Made by a program: the position numbers and the translations under genes
Shown: in pieces, positions 29,131 to 36,264 of the stretch
Layout of the letters: the number at the start of each line of letters is the position of its first letter
Position numbering within the stretch: position 1 is the first letter of the stretch
Origin: Rheinheimera nanhaiensis E407-8
GTDB lineage: Bacteria > Pseudomonadota > Gammaproteobacteria > Enterobacterales > Alteromonadaceae
Assembly: GCF_000296695.1 (NCBI RefSeq)
Contig: NZ_BAFK01000008.1
Coordinates: 1 to 64,000 of the forward strand
Direction: 5' to 3'
DNA: 64,000 bases
Notes under the pieces: generated by a model
What the model was told of the DNA's origin: nothing
The model's database searches: none
The model's input: only the letters and a program-made list of their open reading frames with translations

Positions 29131-29333
29131 ATCCTACTATTCGCGTTGGCGACCTGCTATACATTAGGGACTTAAGGCAGAGGACTTTGGAAATATAACG
29201 CATGCTTGTTTTTCCAAATCGTGAAAATAGAAGTTGAAGATTTGTGTTTATTTTTCAATGGATTATAAGTTTCCGTCCCCCATGCGGGAATTAATGAGGT
29301 AAGCATGTTCAAGAATAAAATGTTAGAGAACCG

Positions 29334-29846
29334 ATGTTGAAATATCATATTCCAAGTGAACTTCCATTCGGCTTTCTAAAATCTATTGATATTGAATCTG
29401 TGGAAAAAGTTGGAATATCAGCAATTAGTGATGGTAAAAAGTTGCATTGCTATAACAATGTAATGCGATACTTGGAATCGAACCAGGGAGAAATTCAACT
29501 GGGTTGGGTGTTCTCACAGTTAGGCAAGATTGTTTTTAAGCTAAATGCCCATGCGGTCGTAAAACTGCCGAATGGCTCACTTTTATGTGTCACACCACCT
29601 GAGCATGATGTGACGGAAATTAATTTTGCACCTGATGATTCTATTGCTTCATTGATTAGAAACAACAAGTTACCAGTGCGAATATATTCTCTTGTAGAGG
29701 ATAAGACCGTTAATGACTATGTAAAACTAGAAAGTCTTGAAAGTGAAATGAGATTGGACGGTAATCTATTGGCGATAGCCTACATTTTGGATCAAAAGCA
29801 CAAGATGTCGAATAGCTTAATTGAGGTTTATAACAAGTATCTGTAG
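29334..29846 (+). CDS. Cassette 1 ORF: hypothetical protein
   Basis: 170 residues and no family recognised. The gene has AT-rich codon use unlike leuD. The protein looks soluble and cytoplasmic, with 'LPFGFLKSIDIESVEKVG' near the start, strands in the middle ('VVKLPNGSLLCVTPPEHD') and a helical C-terminus ('YILDQKHKM'). ATG 29334 comes 6 bp after a possible GTTAGAG cassette junction and has little Shine-Dalgarno support (AGAGAACCG). It is followed by an attC-like site. Confidence 0.6.
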   Translation: MLKYHIPSELPFGFLKSIDIESVEKVGISAISDGKKLHCYNNVMRYLESNQGEIQLGWVFSQLGKIVFKLNAHAVVKLPNGSLLCVTPPEHDVTEINFAPDDSIASLIRNNKLPVRIYSLVEDKTVNDYVKLESLESEMRLDGNLLAIAYILDQKHKMSNSLIEVYNKYL

Positions 29847-29851
29847 GGCTG

Positions 29852-29930
29852 TTCTTACAAGCGCCATTAAAAACGCCGCTTCGCGGCTCGACTATCAACA
29901 AGTTGCTCGCGTTTGTGGCGGGCGTTAGAC
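29852..29930 (+). repeat. attC-like recombination site 1
   Basis: The left part is TTCTTACAAGCGCCA and the right part TGGCGGGCGTTAGAC. The arms pair imperfectly around inner AAACGC/GCGTTT (29870-29875 and 29909-29914). The right core GTTAGAC (29924-29930) is canonical; the left core is degenerate (TTCTTAC). About 79 bp. Confidence 0.65.
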
Positions 29931-29944
29931 AAAAGGAGCAGCCG

Positions 29945-30283
29945 ATGGTTTCCGTTACAAGAATTCAAGCAGGCCAATATGCTGTAAGTGATGGTCGTTT
30001 CATCATCAAAGAGGGTTCAAGTTGGTATGTTGTCGCTGCAGAAGGAAAAGCTGATTTAGGGCCACTACCTTCTCTAGCCGCAGCGAAAGAATATGTTAGT
30101 ACTGGCTCAACCCCGCTAGGGCAACATAATACTGGTTCAGCATACGGGCGAAGTCAGAGTAAAAAGGAATTCAATGCCTATCTGGCGTCGGAAGCGCAAA
30201 AAGGTAACTATGGCCCAGTTGTCTTATGGATGCTTTTAGTGGGGGCAGTATGCTTATTCTTTTATTTAGTCCGTGGTTACTAA
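29945..30283 (+). CDS. Cassette 2 ORF: small tail-anchored protein
   Basis: 112 residues from ATG 29945, supported by AAAAGGAG (29933-29940); an upstream in-frame ATG would lie in the attC site. The N-terminal 60 residues look like a small beta-rich domain ('YAVSDGRFIIKEGSSWYVV'). A polar linker follows, then one C-terminal membrane helix ('PVVLWMLLVGAVCLFFYLV'). No family recognised. The cassette starts at the GTTAGAC core and its attC opens with the complementary GTCTAAC. Confidence 0.68.
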   Translation: MVSVTRIQAGQYAVSDGRFIIKEGSSWYVVAAEGKADLGPLPSLAAAKEYVSTGSTPLGQHNTGSAYGRSQSKKEFNAYLASEAQKGNYGPVVLWMLLVGAVCLFFYLVRGY

Positions 30284-30313
30284 AATCATGATTTTAAATA
30301 AGACATTCTCGTT

Positions 30314-30404
30314 GTCTAACAATCAAATTTTATCGTCAGAAAAAAGCGCTTGCTGCGATGTCAGTCTGCTTCGCGGATTTCCGCGCTGAATTTGGGCGTT
30401 ATGC
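30314..30404 (+). repeat. attC-like recombination site 2
   Basis: The left core is GTCTAAC (30314-30320) followed by AATCAAATT; the right arm AATTTGGGCG leads into right core GTTATGC (30398-30404). CAAATT/AATTTG pair across the site, and an inner GCGCTT..CGCGG region can fold. 91 bp. Confidence 0.78.
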
Positions 30405-30423
30405 CCCTATAGGGAAATGAGCA

Positions 30424-31395
30424 ATGAATGAAGAATGGAAAAAAGCAGTAATTCACTTAGAGTGCGCGACCGATAGCGAACATTTCTATGACCGAATTAA
30501 GAGAATGGATGAGCTACGGAAAAAACTCGATAGCGGCGAAATATCGCAAGAAGAGTTCGGGCAAGAAATTTCAGGAAGGAGTCGAGATTTAAGATTTCAT
30601 GGTACAGCTTTATTCATTTCTCACAATCAAAGGCGATATCTACTAACAGCTAGACACGTTCTATTTGATGAACATTCGGCAAAGAGAGAGTTAGAAGAAG
30701 AGATACAGAGAGCCGAGGGATGGCCGGAGCATTCAAGAGGACATATTCTATCTTCTGCCAATGAAAGGGCGCTTAATAATATCTTTAACATCGTCTTTAG
30801 AGTTCCCTCCCTCGATGAAGTGATGTCAGGAAGTGATTCGGGCCGTCGAGAGTTTTTGATGAATCTGGGTGCTGGTGCATCGTTTACCGTGCCATACACA
30901 TTTTCTTCTCCCGATTTGGATTTGGCTCTTGTTTCACTGGATCAGCGTGATGAACGGTTTGCCGATGAGCTGATTGCTTTGGGGTATAGTCCAATTCCTT
31001 CAGACCTAATTGAAGATGGCCCTTCTTCCGAAGGTGCAGAAGTGTTTACAGTAGGCTTTCCTAGCGCGACAGCTCTATTAGGGCAAATTAGCCAACACCC
31101 CGCATCAGCACACTGGTCTTCGAGCCATTTATCATTACCCGTCTTTTCATGGGGCAAAGTATCTATGTTGCATGCTCAATTACCGTTTTATTGGTGTGAT
31201 ATGAGCATATATCCAGGAAACAGTGGTGGTCCTGTAATCGAGAATGGAAGGTTGGTTGGCGTAGTAAGTGCCCAGGCGACACTACCAATTGATGATGCTC
31301 CAAATGTAAGAACTAGAATTCCATTTGGTAAGATAATCAAAACATGCTTTGTCAAAGAGCTTCTTGAAACACAAGAAGCCAAAGATCAGAGGTAA
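30424..31395 (+). CDS. Cassette 3 ORF: trypsin-like serine protease
   Basis: 323 residues. A helical, charged N-terminus of about 50 residues precedes an S1/HtrA-like double barrel. The catalytic triad is readable: H78 in 'LLTARHVLFD', probably D166 in 'PDLDLALVSL', and S267 in 'YPGNSGGPVI'. 'LVGVVSAQATL' follows as in trypsin-like folds. There is no signal peptide, so it is probably cytoplasmic, as for proteases acting in stress or defence settings. ATG 30424 follows GGGAAATGAGCA and sits about 20 bp after the cassette junction. A protease this large is an unusual cassette cargo. Confidence 0.8.
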   Translation: MNEEWKKAVIHLECATDSEHFYDRIKRMDELRKKLDSGEISQEEFGQEISGRSRDLRFHGTALFISHNQRRYLLTARHVLFDEHSAKRELEEEIQRAEGWPEHSRGHILSSANERALNNIFNIVFRVPSLDEVMSGSDSGRREFLMNLGAGASFTVPYTFSSPDLDLALVSLDQRDERFADELIALGYSPIPSDLIEDGPSSEGAEVFTVGFPSATALLGQISQHPASAHWSSSHLSLPVFSWGKVSMLHAQLPFYWCDMSIYPGNSGGPVIENGRLVGVVSAQATLPIDDAPNVRTRIPFGKIIKTCFVKELLETQEAKDQR

Positions 31396-31397
31396 AG

Positions 31398-31466
31398 GCA
31401 TAACAATCGGCTGCTAGGGACTGCATTACGCTGCGCTCCATGCAGCCCCAGAGCCGGGTGTTAGAG
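31398..31466 (+). repeat. attC-like recombination site 3
   Basis: Left core GCATAAC (31398-31404) then AATCGGCT; right arm AGCCGGGT and right core GTTAGAG (31460-31466). The inner stem GGGACTGCAT / ATGCAGCCCC pairs well around TACGCTGCGCTCC. At 69 bp it is the best-formed site of the set. Confidence 0.85.
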
Positions 31467-31473
31467 TTCACAA

Positions 31474-31863
31474 ATGTTTTCAACCGTAATTCGCTATACA
31501 TACACTGAATACAAGTCGATAGTAGAGGCGGTTATGTTGCATGAGCTGGGCTACCCTGCAGTTACAAAGTGGCACTTTAAGTTTTTTTCGCATCCGATTT
31601 GCTTTTGTATTTTCATGTTTAAATCAATAACTGAGGGTACTTGCCAGTTTGTTTTTACCGAAGATGGCTTCGAGCGTAAATCAAAATCAGGAAGTATTCA
31701 GATGCAATGGTCAGGCATTGGCAAGGTTGTTGATATAGAAGATGCGTTTCTACTTGTTGGTGCGATTGACGGTATAGCGCCTTTACCAAAGCGATGCTTG
31801 TCGCAAGAGCAAATTAGCCTTATAAAAAGTTGGGCGGGGAGTAAATTAGTAAGTGAACTCTAA
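31474..31863 (+). CDS. Cassette 4 ORF: YcxB-like protein
   Basis: 129 residues. The C-terminal half ('CQFVFTEDGFERKSKSG', 'MQWSGIGKVVDIEDAFLLVG', 'PLPKRCLSQEQISLIKSW') follows the YcxB-like domain pattern of strand, W-x-x-I, strand, P-K-R-x-F/L, helix. The N-terminal part contains a hydrophobic stretch around 35-50 that may be a membrane segment. Function unknown. The stop TAA (31861-31863) overlaps the left core of the next attC, as is common in cassettes. Confidence 0.65.
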   Translation: MFSTVIRYTYTEYKSIVEAVMLHELGYPAVTKWHFKFFSHPICFCIFMFKSITEGTCQFVFTEDGFERKSKSGSIQMQWSGIGKVVDIEDAFLLVGAIDGIAPLPKRCLSQEQISLIKSWAGSKLVSEL

Positions 31864-31940
31864 CAAATTGCTTAATTTCGTTCCGGCCACAAACGGCGTG
31901 GCCTCCACTGGACTGCCCACGCTGCGCTGCGGAGCTGTCG
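31858..31940 (+). repeat. Truncated attC-like site 4
   Basis: The left core CTCTAAC (31858-31864) and left arm AAATTGC are good and complement the GTTAGAG that opens this cassette. An inner GGCCAC/GTGGCC hairpin follows, but no matching right arm or GTTRRRY appears before the acetyltransferase ATG at 31941. The right half is missing or has decayed. Confidence 0.6.
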
Positions 31941-32417
31941 ATGCCAGTAGAAATTCGCCAACTTACGTCAAATGACATCGGTCTGATGAAGGCTTTGTCG
32001 ACTTGCTTCGGCGAAGCGTTTAACGACATGCCCACCTATACTAAAAAACGCCCAAGTGCAGACTATCTGAAAGCTTTGCTCTGCGGTGACTCCTTTATAG
32101 CGCTGGTTGCGCTGGAAGGCATAGATGTTGTCGGTGGACTTGCCGCCTACGAGCTGAAAAAGTTCGAGCAAGAGCGCAGTGAGATCTATATATACGACCT
32201 TGCCGTAGCATCAAAATACCGGAGAACGGGAATAGCGACGGCATTGATTGAGAAGCTAAAAACCGTGGCGGCTGATCGGGGCGCCTATGTCATTTTTGTT
32301 CAGGCTGATACCGGCGAAGAAGACAAGCCGGCCATTGCGCTGTATAGCAAACTTGGGTTACGTGAAGAGGTTCTGCACTTTGATATTCCGGTGCAGTCCG
32401 GTGATAACCCGGCATAA
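31941..32417 (+). CDS. AAC(3)-I family aminoglycoside 3-N-acetyltransferase
   Basis: 158 residues, GNAT fold. It strongly resembles the integron-borne AAC(3)-I (gentamicin/fortimicin) enzymes: 'KKFEQERSEIYIYDLAV', the acetyl-CoA loop 'RRTGIATALIEKLK', 'GAYVIFVQAD', 'AIALYSKLGLREEVLHFDI'. These enzymes acetylate the 3-amino group of aminoglycosides such as gentamicin and sisomicin. GGAG lies 6 nt before ATG 31941, within the decayed end of attC 4. The stop codon lies in GCATAAC (32412-32418), possibly the left core of a fifth, decayed attC. Whether it confers resistance here cannot be read from sequence. Confidence 0.85.
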   Translation: MPVEIRQLTSNDIGLMKALSTCFGEAFNDMPTYTKKRPSADYLKALLCGDSFIALVALEGIDVVGGLAAYELKKFEQERSEIYIYDLAVASKYRRTGIATALIEKLKTVAADRGAYVIFVQADTGEEDKPAIALYSKLGLREEVLHFDIPVQSGDNPA

Positions 32418-32524
32418 CCCGCCCGCTGTTGTTTTGCCATGCCGGCACCGCTTGTAGCAACATGGCAATATGCTGCCTGCTTTGTATACTTAATGCCTGT
32501 TTATCGAAGCAACGGGGAATACCT

Positions 32525-32911
32525 ATGTTAAGCAAACATTTAGTGAAGTCTGTAATCAGCGCATTTTTGCTGACTTTGTTATGGCTGCCGGATGCCAACG
32601 CCCATCATGGTTGGGATTGGACTGAAAAGCAGCAAACTGAGATGACGGGTACTATTACCGAGGTCTATATTGGCCCGCCGCACCCGCGGTTGATGATTGA
32701 AACCGATACCGGCCGCTGGCAGGTCGATTTGGGTAATCCGCGCCAAACGCTGGCAGCGGGTTTTGTCGAAGGTGAAGCCAAAGCCGGCGATACGGTGCTG
32801 ATCCGTGGCCATCGCTCGGCCAATAAAGATGAGCGCATTATTAAAGCGGTGCGCGCTACTATCAATAATAAACAATACACCTTTTACCCGCAGTTGCTGC
32901 AACAGGATTAG
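32525..32911 (+). CDS. DUF6152-like exported protein
   Basis: 128 residues from ATG 32525 (GGGGAA 8 nt upstream). The signal peptide ends 'LPDANA', and mature 'HHGWDWTEKQQTEMTGTIT' leads an OB-fold-like strand pattern ('VYIGPPHPRLMIETDTG', 'GDTVLIRGHRS'). This matches DUF6152, small periplasmic proteins usually encoded next to a DUF6644 membrane protein, as here. The function is not established. It marks the return to chromosome-like composition after the cassette region. Confidence 0.72.
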   Translation: MLSKHLVKSVISAFLLTLLWLPDANAHHGWDWTEKQQTEMTGTITEVYIGPPHPRLMIETDTGRWQVDLGNPRQTLAAGFVEGEAKAGDTVLIRGHRSANKDERIIKAVRATINNKQYTFYPQLLQQD

Positions 32912-32917
32912 GCGGCA

Positions 32918-33394
32918 GTGTTTGAGGCTTTATTACTAAGCCTGGCCGAGTCTGCTGTCGCCTCGGCACTACGTCAGTCAGTTATCGGTTACCCGCTGCT
33001 ATCTGCAGTGCATATTCTGGGCCTGGCATTGCTGGTTGGCAGCATTGTTACACTGGACTTGCGCCTGTTAAATATCATTAAACGCAGCCGCCTTAGCGAG
33101 CTGGCATCTTTGCTCAGCCGGGTGGCGGCGGGCGGGCTGATGCTGGCAGTACTTAGTGGCTTGCTGTTATTTAGCGTACAGCCGGCACATTATCTGGCCA
33201 ACAATGCTTTTTTGTTAAAGCTGGCACTTATTAGTCTGGCGCTGCTTAATGCGGCTGTGGTGCATAGTTTGACGGCCTGGCGTGCTTTGTTGGCCGGGCA
33301 GCCAGCTACCTTGTTGCTAAAAGTAACCGCCGGTATCTCAATGATGCTATGGCTTGCTATTCTGACGAGTGGCCGCTGGATAGCCTTTGTTTAG
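32918..33394 (+). CDS. DUF6644-like membrane protein
   Basis: 158 residues from GTG 32918, 6 bp after the DUF6152 stop. Four hydrophobic helices are readable: about 22-45 ('YPLLSAVHILGLALLVGSIV'), 65-88, 96-115 and 135-155. The His in the first helix and overall layout match DUF6644. It is probably a partner of the preceding periplasmic protein; the function is unknown. Confidence 0.7.
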   Translation: MFEALLLSLAESAVASALRQSVIGYPLLSAVHILGLALLVGSIVTLDLRLLNIIKRSRLSELASLLSRVAAGGLMLAVLSGLLLFSVQPAHYLANNAFLLKLALISLALLNAAVVHSLTAWRALLAGQPATLLLKVTAGISMMLWLAILTSGRWIAFV

Positions 33395-33431
33395 CCTTGG
33401 CCGCTGCTATTTGCCTGTTAGGGTAAAAAGC

Positions 33432-33454
33432 AAAAAGGCCAGCATTAACTGGCC
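33432..33454 (-). terminator. Terminator of the YdgA-like gene
   Basis: On the minus strand GGCCAG / CTGGCC (33437-33442 and 33449-33454) with a 6-nt loop is followed by TTTTT. It lies about 25 bp after the stop at 33479. Confidence 0.75.
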
Positions 33455-33478
33455 CTTGGGGTAAACACAGGTTGTTGC

Positions 33479-34429
33479 TTAGTTTGCCTGCAGTGTTATG
33501 TTGGCAAACTTAATCATCGCTTCCGGGCTAACCATATGCTCGGCCAGCTCGCCGCTTTGTGCTTTGGCAAACTGCAGCGGCTCGCTAAAGCCAAAGCTTA
33601 ACGTCAGCTTTTCTGGCTTGCTGACAAAATCGGTCAGGCTTTGCTTCATCTCGGCGGGCACTTGCGGCAGGGCGGCGATATTCGCCAGCGCCAGGCCTTG
33701 CACAGTGGCGAAATCCGGTGTTTGCTGCTGCTCGGCGGTCATCGCCAGCGTACGCTCAATAAAACCTTTGTTTTCAATAACAATGCTGCCATTGCTAAGG
33801 GCGCCGGTTAGCAGTTTGGCCATCATTTGCTCAACATAGGCATCACTGCTGGTCAGTTCCTGTTGCTGCTCGGCGCTTAGGGCGCTGAAGTCTTTGGCGT
33901 ATTGCCAAAATTGCTGCATTTGCGCCAGGGTAAAGTTGTAGCTTAGGCTAAATTCGTCATTAATACGGGTTTGCTGGCTAAACAGCAGCTGGCCGTCGTC
34001 CTGGTACTGGTAGCTGTAGTCGCCATGCAGGGCCAGGCTTTGCAAAAAGGCGCTGCTGTGCGGCGGTAACATTTGCAGCACCGCCGGTGCGGCTTTGGCG
34101 CCTACCATCTGCATGCTGCCTTTGTCGGCTAAGCCATTAGGCTTTAAGCCCTGGGCGGTGATCAGGTCGACAGTCACCACAGTACCCAGCTCACCAAGAT
34201 CAACCGTCAGGCCGCTGATGCTGTAGCTGGAGGTCAGTACATTAGCCGAAATATCGCCGTAGCTCAGGCTAATCTCTGGCATTTCGCCAGCACCGGCCAA
34301 ATCGCGGTAGCTCTGGTTGGCTTGCTCAAATTGTTGCTTAATGGCGTTTTCAGCCTGCATATTGGCGAACAATACGCCACCGCCGGCCGCGGCGGCTACC
34401 ACGATAAGCGCGATCACTGACTTCTTCAT
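33479..34429 (-). CDS. DUF945/YdgA-like exported protein (tentative)
   Basis: 316 residues with an N-terminal signal anchor ('VIALIVVAAAAGGGVLF'). The pattern after it, 'EISLSYGDISANVLTSSYSISGLTV', followed by many short amphipathic strands and helices, resembles the YdgA/DUF945 group of periplasmic, membrane-anchored proteins. The similarity is in style rather than a firm motif. It is transcribed alone and ends at its own terminator. Confidence 0.5.
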   Translation of the reverse strand: MKKSVIALIVVAAAAGGGVLFANMQAENAIKQQFEQANQSYRDLAGAGEMPEISLSYGDISANVLTSSYSISGLTVDLGELGTVVTVDLITAQGLKPNGLADKGSMQMVGAKAAPAVLQMLPPHSSAFLQSLALHGDYSYQYQDDGQLLFSQQTRINDEFSLSYNFTLAQMQQFWQYAKDFSALSAEQQQELTSSDAYVEQMMAKLLTGALSNGSIVIENKGFIERTLAMTAEQQQTPDFATVQGLALANIAALPQVPAEMKQSLTDFVSKPEKLTLSFGFSEPLQFAKAQSGELAEHMVSPEAMIKFANITLQAN

Positions 34430-34591
34430 GTTGTTCCTTCAAGATAGTTTGTTAATAAAACGGCAAAATGTTAACACAGCACGGCTTGGCGCGGATAGTA
34501 ACAATATCGGCTTTTTTCTCGCTGCAGCGCCTATTTACGCTGGCGGTAAAGCCTGCTACTTTGGCCGCCTGAGCATGGCAGGGCAGCAGGT

Positions 34592-35224
34592 ATGGAAAGC
34601 TACTTTCACTGGTTCGATTTACTCGGTATAGCGGTATTTGCCATCTCTGGCACCCTGGCAGCCTGGCGTAACCAGATGGATGGCTTTGGCGTGATCGTGC
34701 TGGCCAGTGTTACCGCCATTGGTGGTGGCACGCTGCGCGATTTAATCCTTAATGCGCCGGTGATCTGGATCAACAACAACAGCTACTTTTACGCTATTTT
34801 TATCGCCGCTATCGGCACCATTTTGCTGGTGCGTAACCGCTTAACCATACCGCACAACACCTTGCAATTTTTCGATGCGTTGGGGCTGGCGTTTTTTGTC
34901 ATTATGGGCACGCAAAAAGCGCTGGATTACGGTACCTCGACCATGGTGGCAATATTGCTGGGCACCATGAGTGGCGTCTGTGGCGGCATGATCCGCGATG
35001 TGTTGTGCCGTGAAGTGCCGATGGTGTTTCGCGGCGAGCTGTACGCGGTAACCTGTATCTTTGGTGGCGTGGTCTATACCGGCCTGCTGGCGCTGGGTGT
35101 TAGCCAGTTACCGGCCATGCTAGCTGGCATGGTCGCCCTGCTGTTACTGCGTTTAGCGGCGATTAAATGGCAACTGACGATACCGGTATTTAGCAAACAC
35201 CACAACGAGCTGAACGAGCCTTAA
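34592..35224 (+). CDS. TRIC-type cation channel family protein (UPF0126/YicG)
   Basis: 210 residues and seven predicted membrane helices arranged as an inverted repeat. Each half carries a glycine-rich 'GGGTLRDLIL' / 'CGGMIRDVLC' motif, diagnostic of UPF0126, the prokaryotic trimeric intracellular cation channels. It is inner-membrane and may conduct K+ or glycine. The last 35 bp overlap the convergent PepSY gene. Confidence 0.88.
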   Translation: MESYFHWFDLLGIAVFAISGTLAAWRNQMDGFGVIVLASVTAIGGGTLRDLILNAPVIWINNNSYFYAIFIAAIGTILLVRNRLTIPHNTLQFFDALGLAFFVIMGTQKALDYGTSTMVAILLGTMSGVCGGMIRDVLCREVPMVFRGELYAVTCIFGGVVYTGLLALGVSQLPAMLAGMVALLLLRLAAIKWQLTIPVFSKHHNELNEP

Positions 35225-36263
35225 GCCGGCGCCAGCTAAACAGCAGGCCCAGAACAAATAACGCCAGGCTAAGCACGCCGGTTAGCAGCAACGCCAGCTG
35301 GTACAAAGTGCCGCCCACTGCGGCGATATGCAGCGGGTAAAAGCTATTGCGCAGCCGTTCGGCCGTTGCCAGCTCTGCCGCTGCTACAGCGTATAACAGG
35401 CTGTTATCCCGCGGATTAAGCTGCAACACGCCACGACCATTCGGATGCCACTCGTTGCCAGCCTTAGCCCGAAAGCTAATCGGCTCGCTGTCGTGTTGCC
35501 GCAAGCTAACCAGCCGTAGTGCCTGTGTTGGCCAGTGCTGCCGGGCACTTTGCAAGGCTGCTGTCCAGTTAGTGGCGCTAAGCGGTACCGGCGCAATGCT
35601 GCGCACCGGCTTTGGCGCCGGTGCCGCCGGCGGAAACAGGGCGTGCAGTACACTTTGTGTTTGCTGGCTAAACACCATCATAGCGCCGGTGGCACTGGTT
35701 AACAGCAGTAATGGTAATAACAGTAGCGCCAACACACTGTGGTATTGGCGCAGGCTACGCAGACTGTTGTCGGGTTTTGGCAGACGAAATAAGCGGCGGC
35801 TAAAGCGGCGCGGCCACCATTGCCACAGGCCGCTGAGTAATAACACCAGGCTCAGCAGACCGATAAAGCCGTTGGCGGTATGGCCTGTTGCGCCGCCAAG
35901 CAAATGCAGATGAAAGTCGTACAGCCAATCCAGCCAGTCGCTATGCACCTGGCGGCTTAACAGCAACTGATGCTGTTCATTGTAATAGTGGCGCTGGTTA
36001 TCGAATGTGACGGCCTCCAGCCAGAGCGCATCGGCCGCAGGAAATTTCACATAACGAAACTCTGGGTTTTGCTGTAATTGGTTTAACAGCGGCCCCCAAT
36101 GGCTGATCTCCGCCACAGCCTGAACCTGCTGCAATTGCGGGTATTGCCAGCGCAGTAGCGGGTTTTTATACAGTAACACCGCGCCGCTAACGCACAGCGA
36201 TACCAGCCAGATGCCAAGCAGCCAGCTGAGGTAGCGATGCAGCCGTGACGCGGTGAAGCTCAT
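35190..36263 (-). CDS. PepSY-associated membrane protein
   Basis: 357 residues with the four-helix layout of the PepSY-TM/PiuB family. TM1 is at about 10-32 ('RYLSWLLGIWLVSLCVSGAVLLY' region), with central helices around 'GFIGLLSLVLLLSGLWQWWPRRF' and 'LLLLPLLLLTSATGAMMVF', and a last helix near the C-terminus. His in 'LYDFHLHLLGG' and 'YHSVLALL' are potential metal or heme ligands. Such proteins are often next to siderophore receptors and are implicated in iron reduction or release. It starts 1 bp after the receptor stop, so it is in the same operon. Confidence 0.82.
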   Translation of the reverse strand: MSFTASRLHRYLSWLLGIWLVSLCVSGAVLLYKNPLLRWQYPQLQQVQAVAEISHWGPLLNQLQQNPEFRYVKFPAADALWLEAVTFDNQRHYYNEQHQLLLSRQVHSDWLDWLYDFHLHLLGGATGHTANGFIGLLSLVLLLSGLWQWWPRRFSRRLFRLPKPDNSLRSLRQYHSVLALLLLPLLLLTSATGAMMVFSQQTQSVLHALFPPAAPAPKPVRSIAPVPLSATNWTAALQSARQHWPTQALRLVSLRQHDSEPISFRAKAGNEWHPNGRGVLQLNPRDNSLLYAVAAAELATAERLRNSFYPLHIAAVGGTLYQLALLLTGVLSLALFVLGLLFSWRRLKARSARCGVC

Positions 36264-36264
36264 T

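Larger units (their letters stand above)
29322..32417. mobile_element. Run of integron-type gene cassettes without a visible integrase (CALIN-like)
   Basis: Successive plus-strand ORFs are each followed by an attC-like site. Right core sites GTTRRRY are at 29924 (GTTAGAC), 30398 (GTTATGC) and 31460 (GTTAGAG). Each cassette begins with the bases complementary to the left core of its own attC: GTTAGAC with GTCTAAC at 30314; GTTATGC with GCATAAC at 31398; GTTAGAG with CTCTAAC at 31858. That self-matching is what excision and insertion at G^TTRRRY produce, and it would be unlikely by chance three times in a row. GTTAGAG at 29322 may be the first junction. No intI gene or attI was recognised in this window. 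The cassettes are visibly AT-richer than their flanks. The 29131-29321 gap holds no gene. Confidence 0.82.

Noticed and set aside
32412-32524. A fifth complete attC after the acetyltransferase
   Set aside because: Only a GCATAAC left-core-like sequence is seen; no matching right arm or GTTRRRY was found before the DUF6152 gene.
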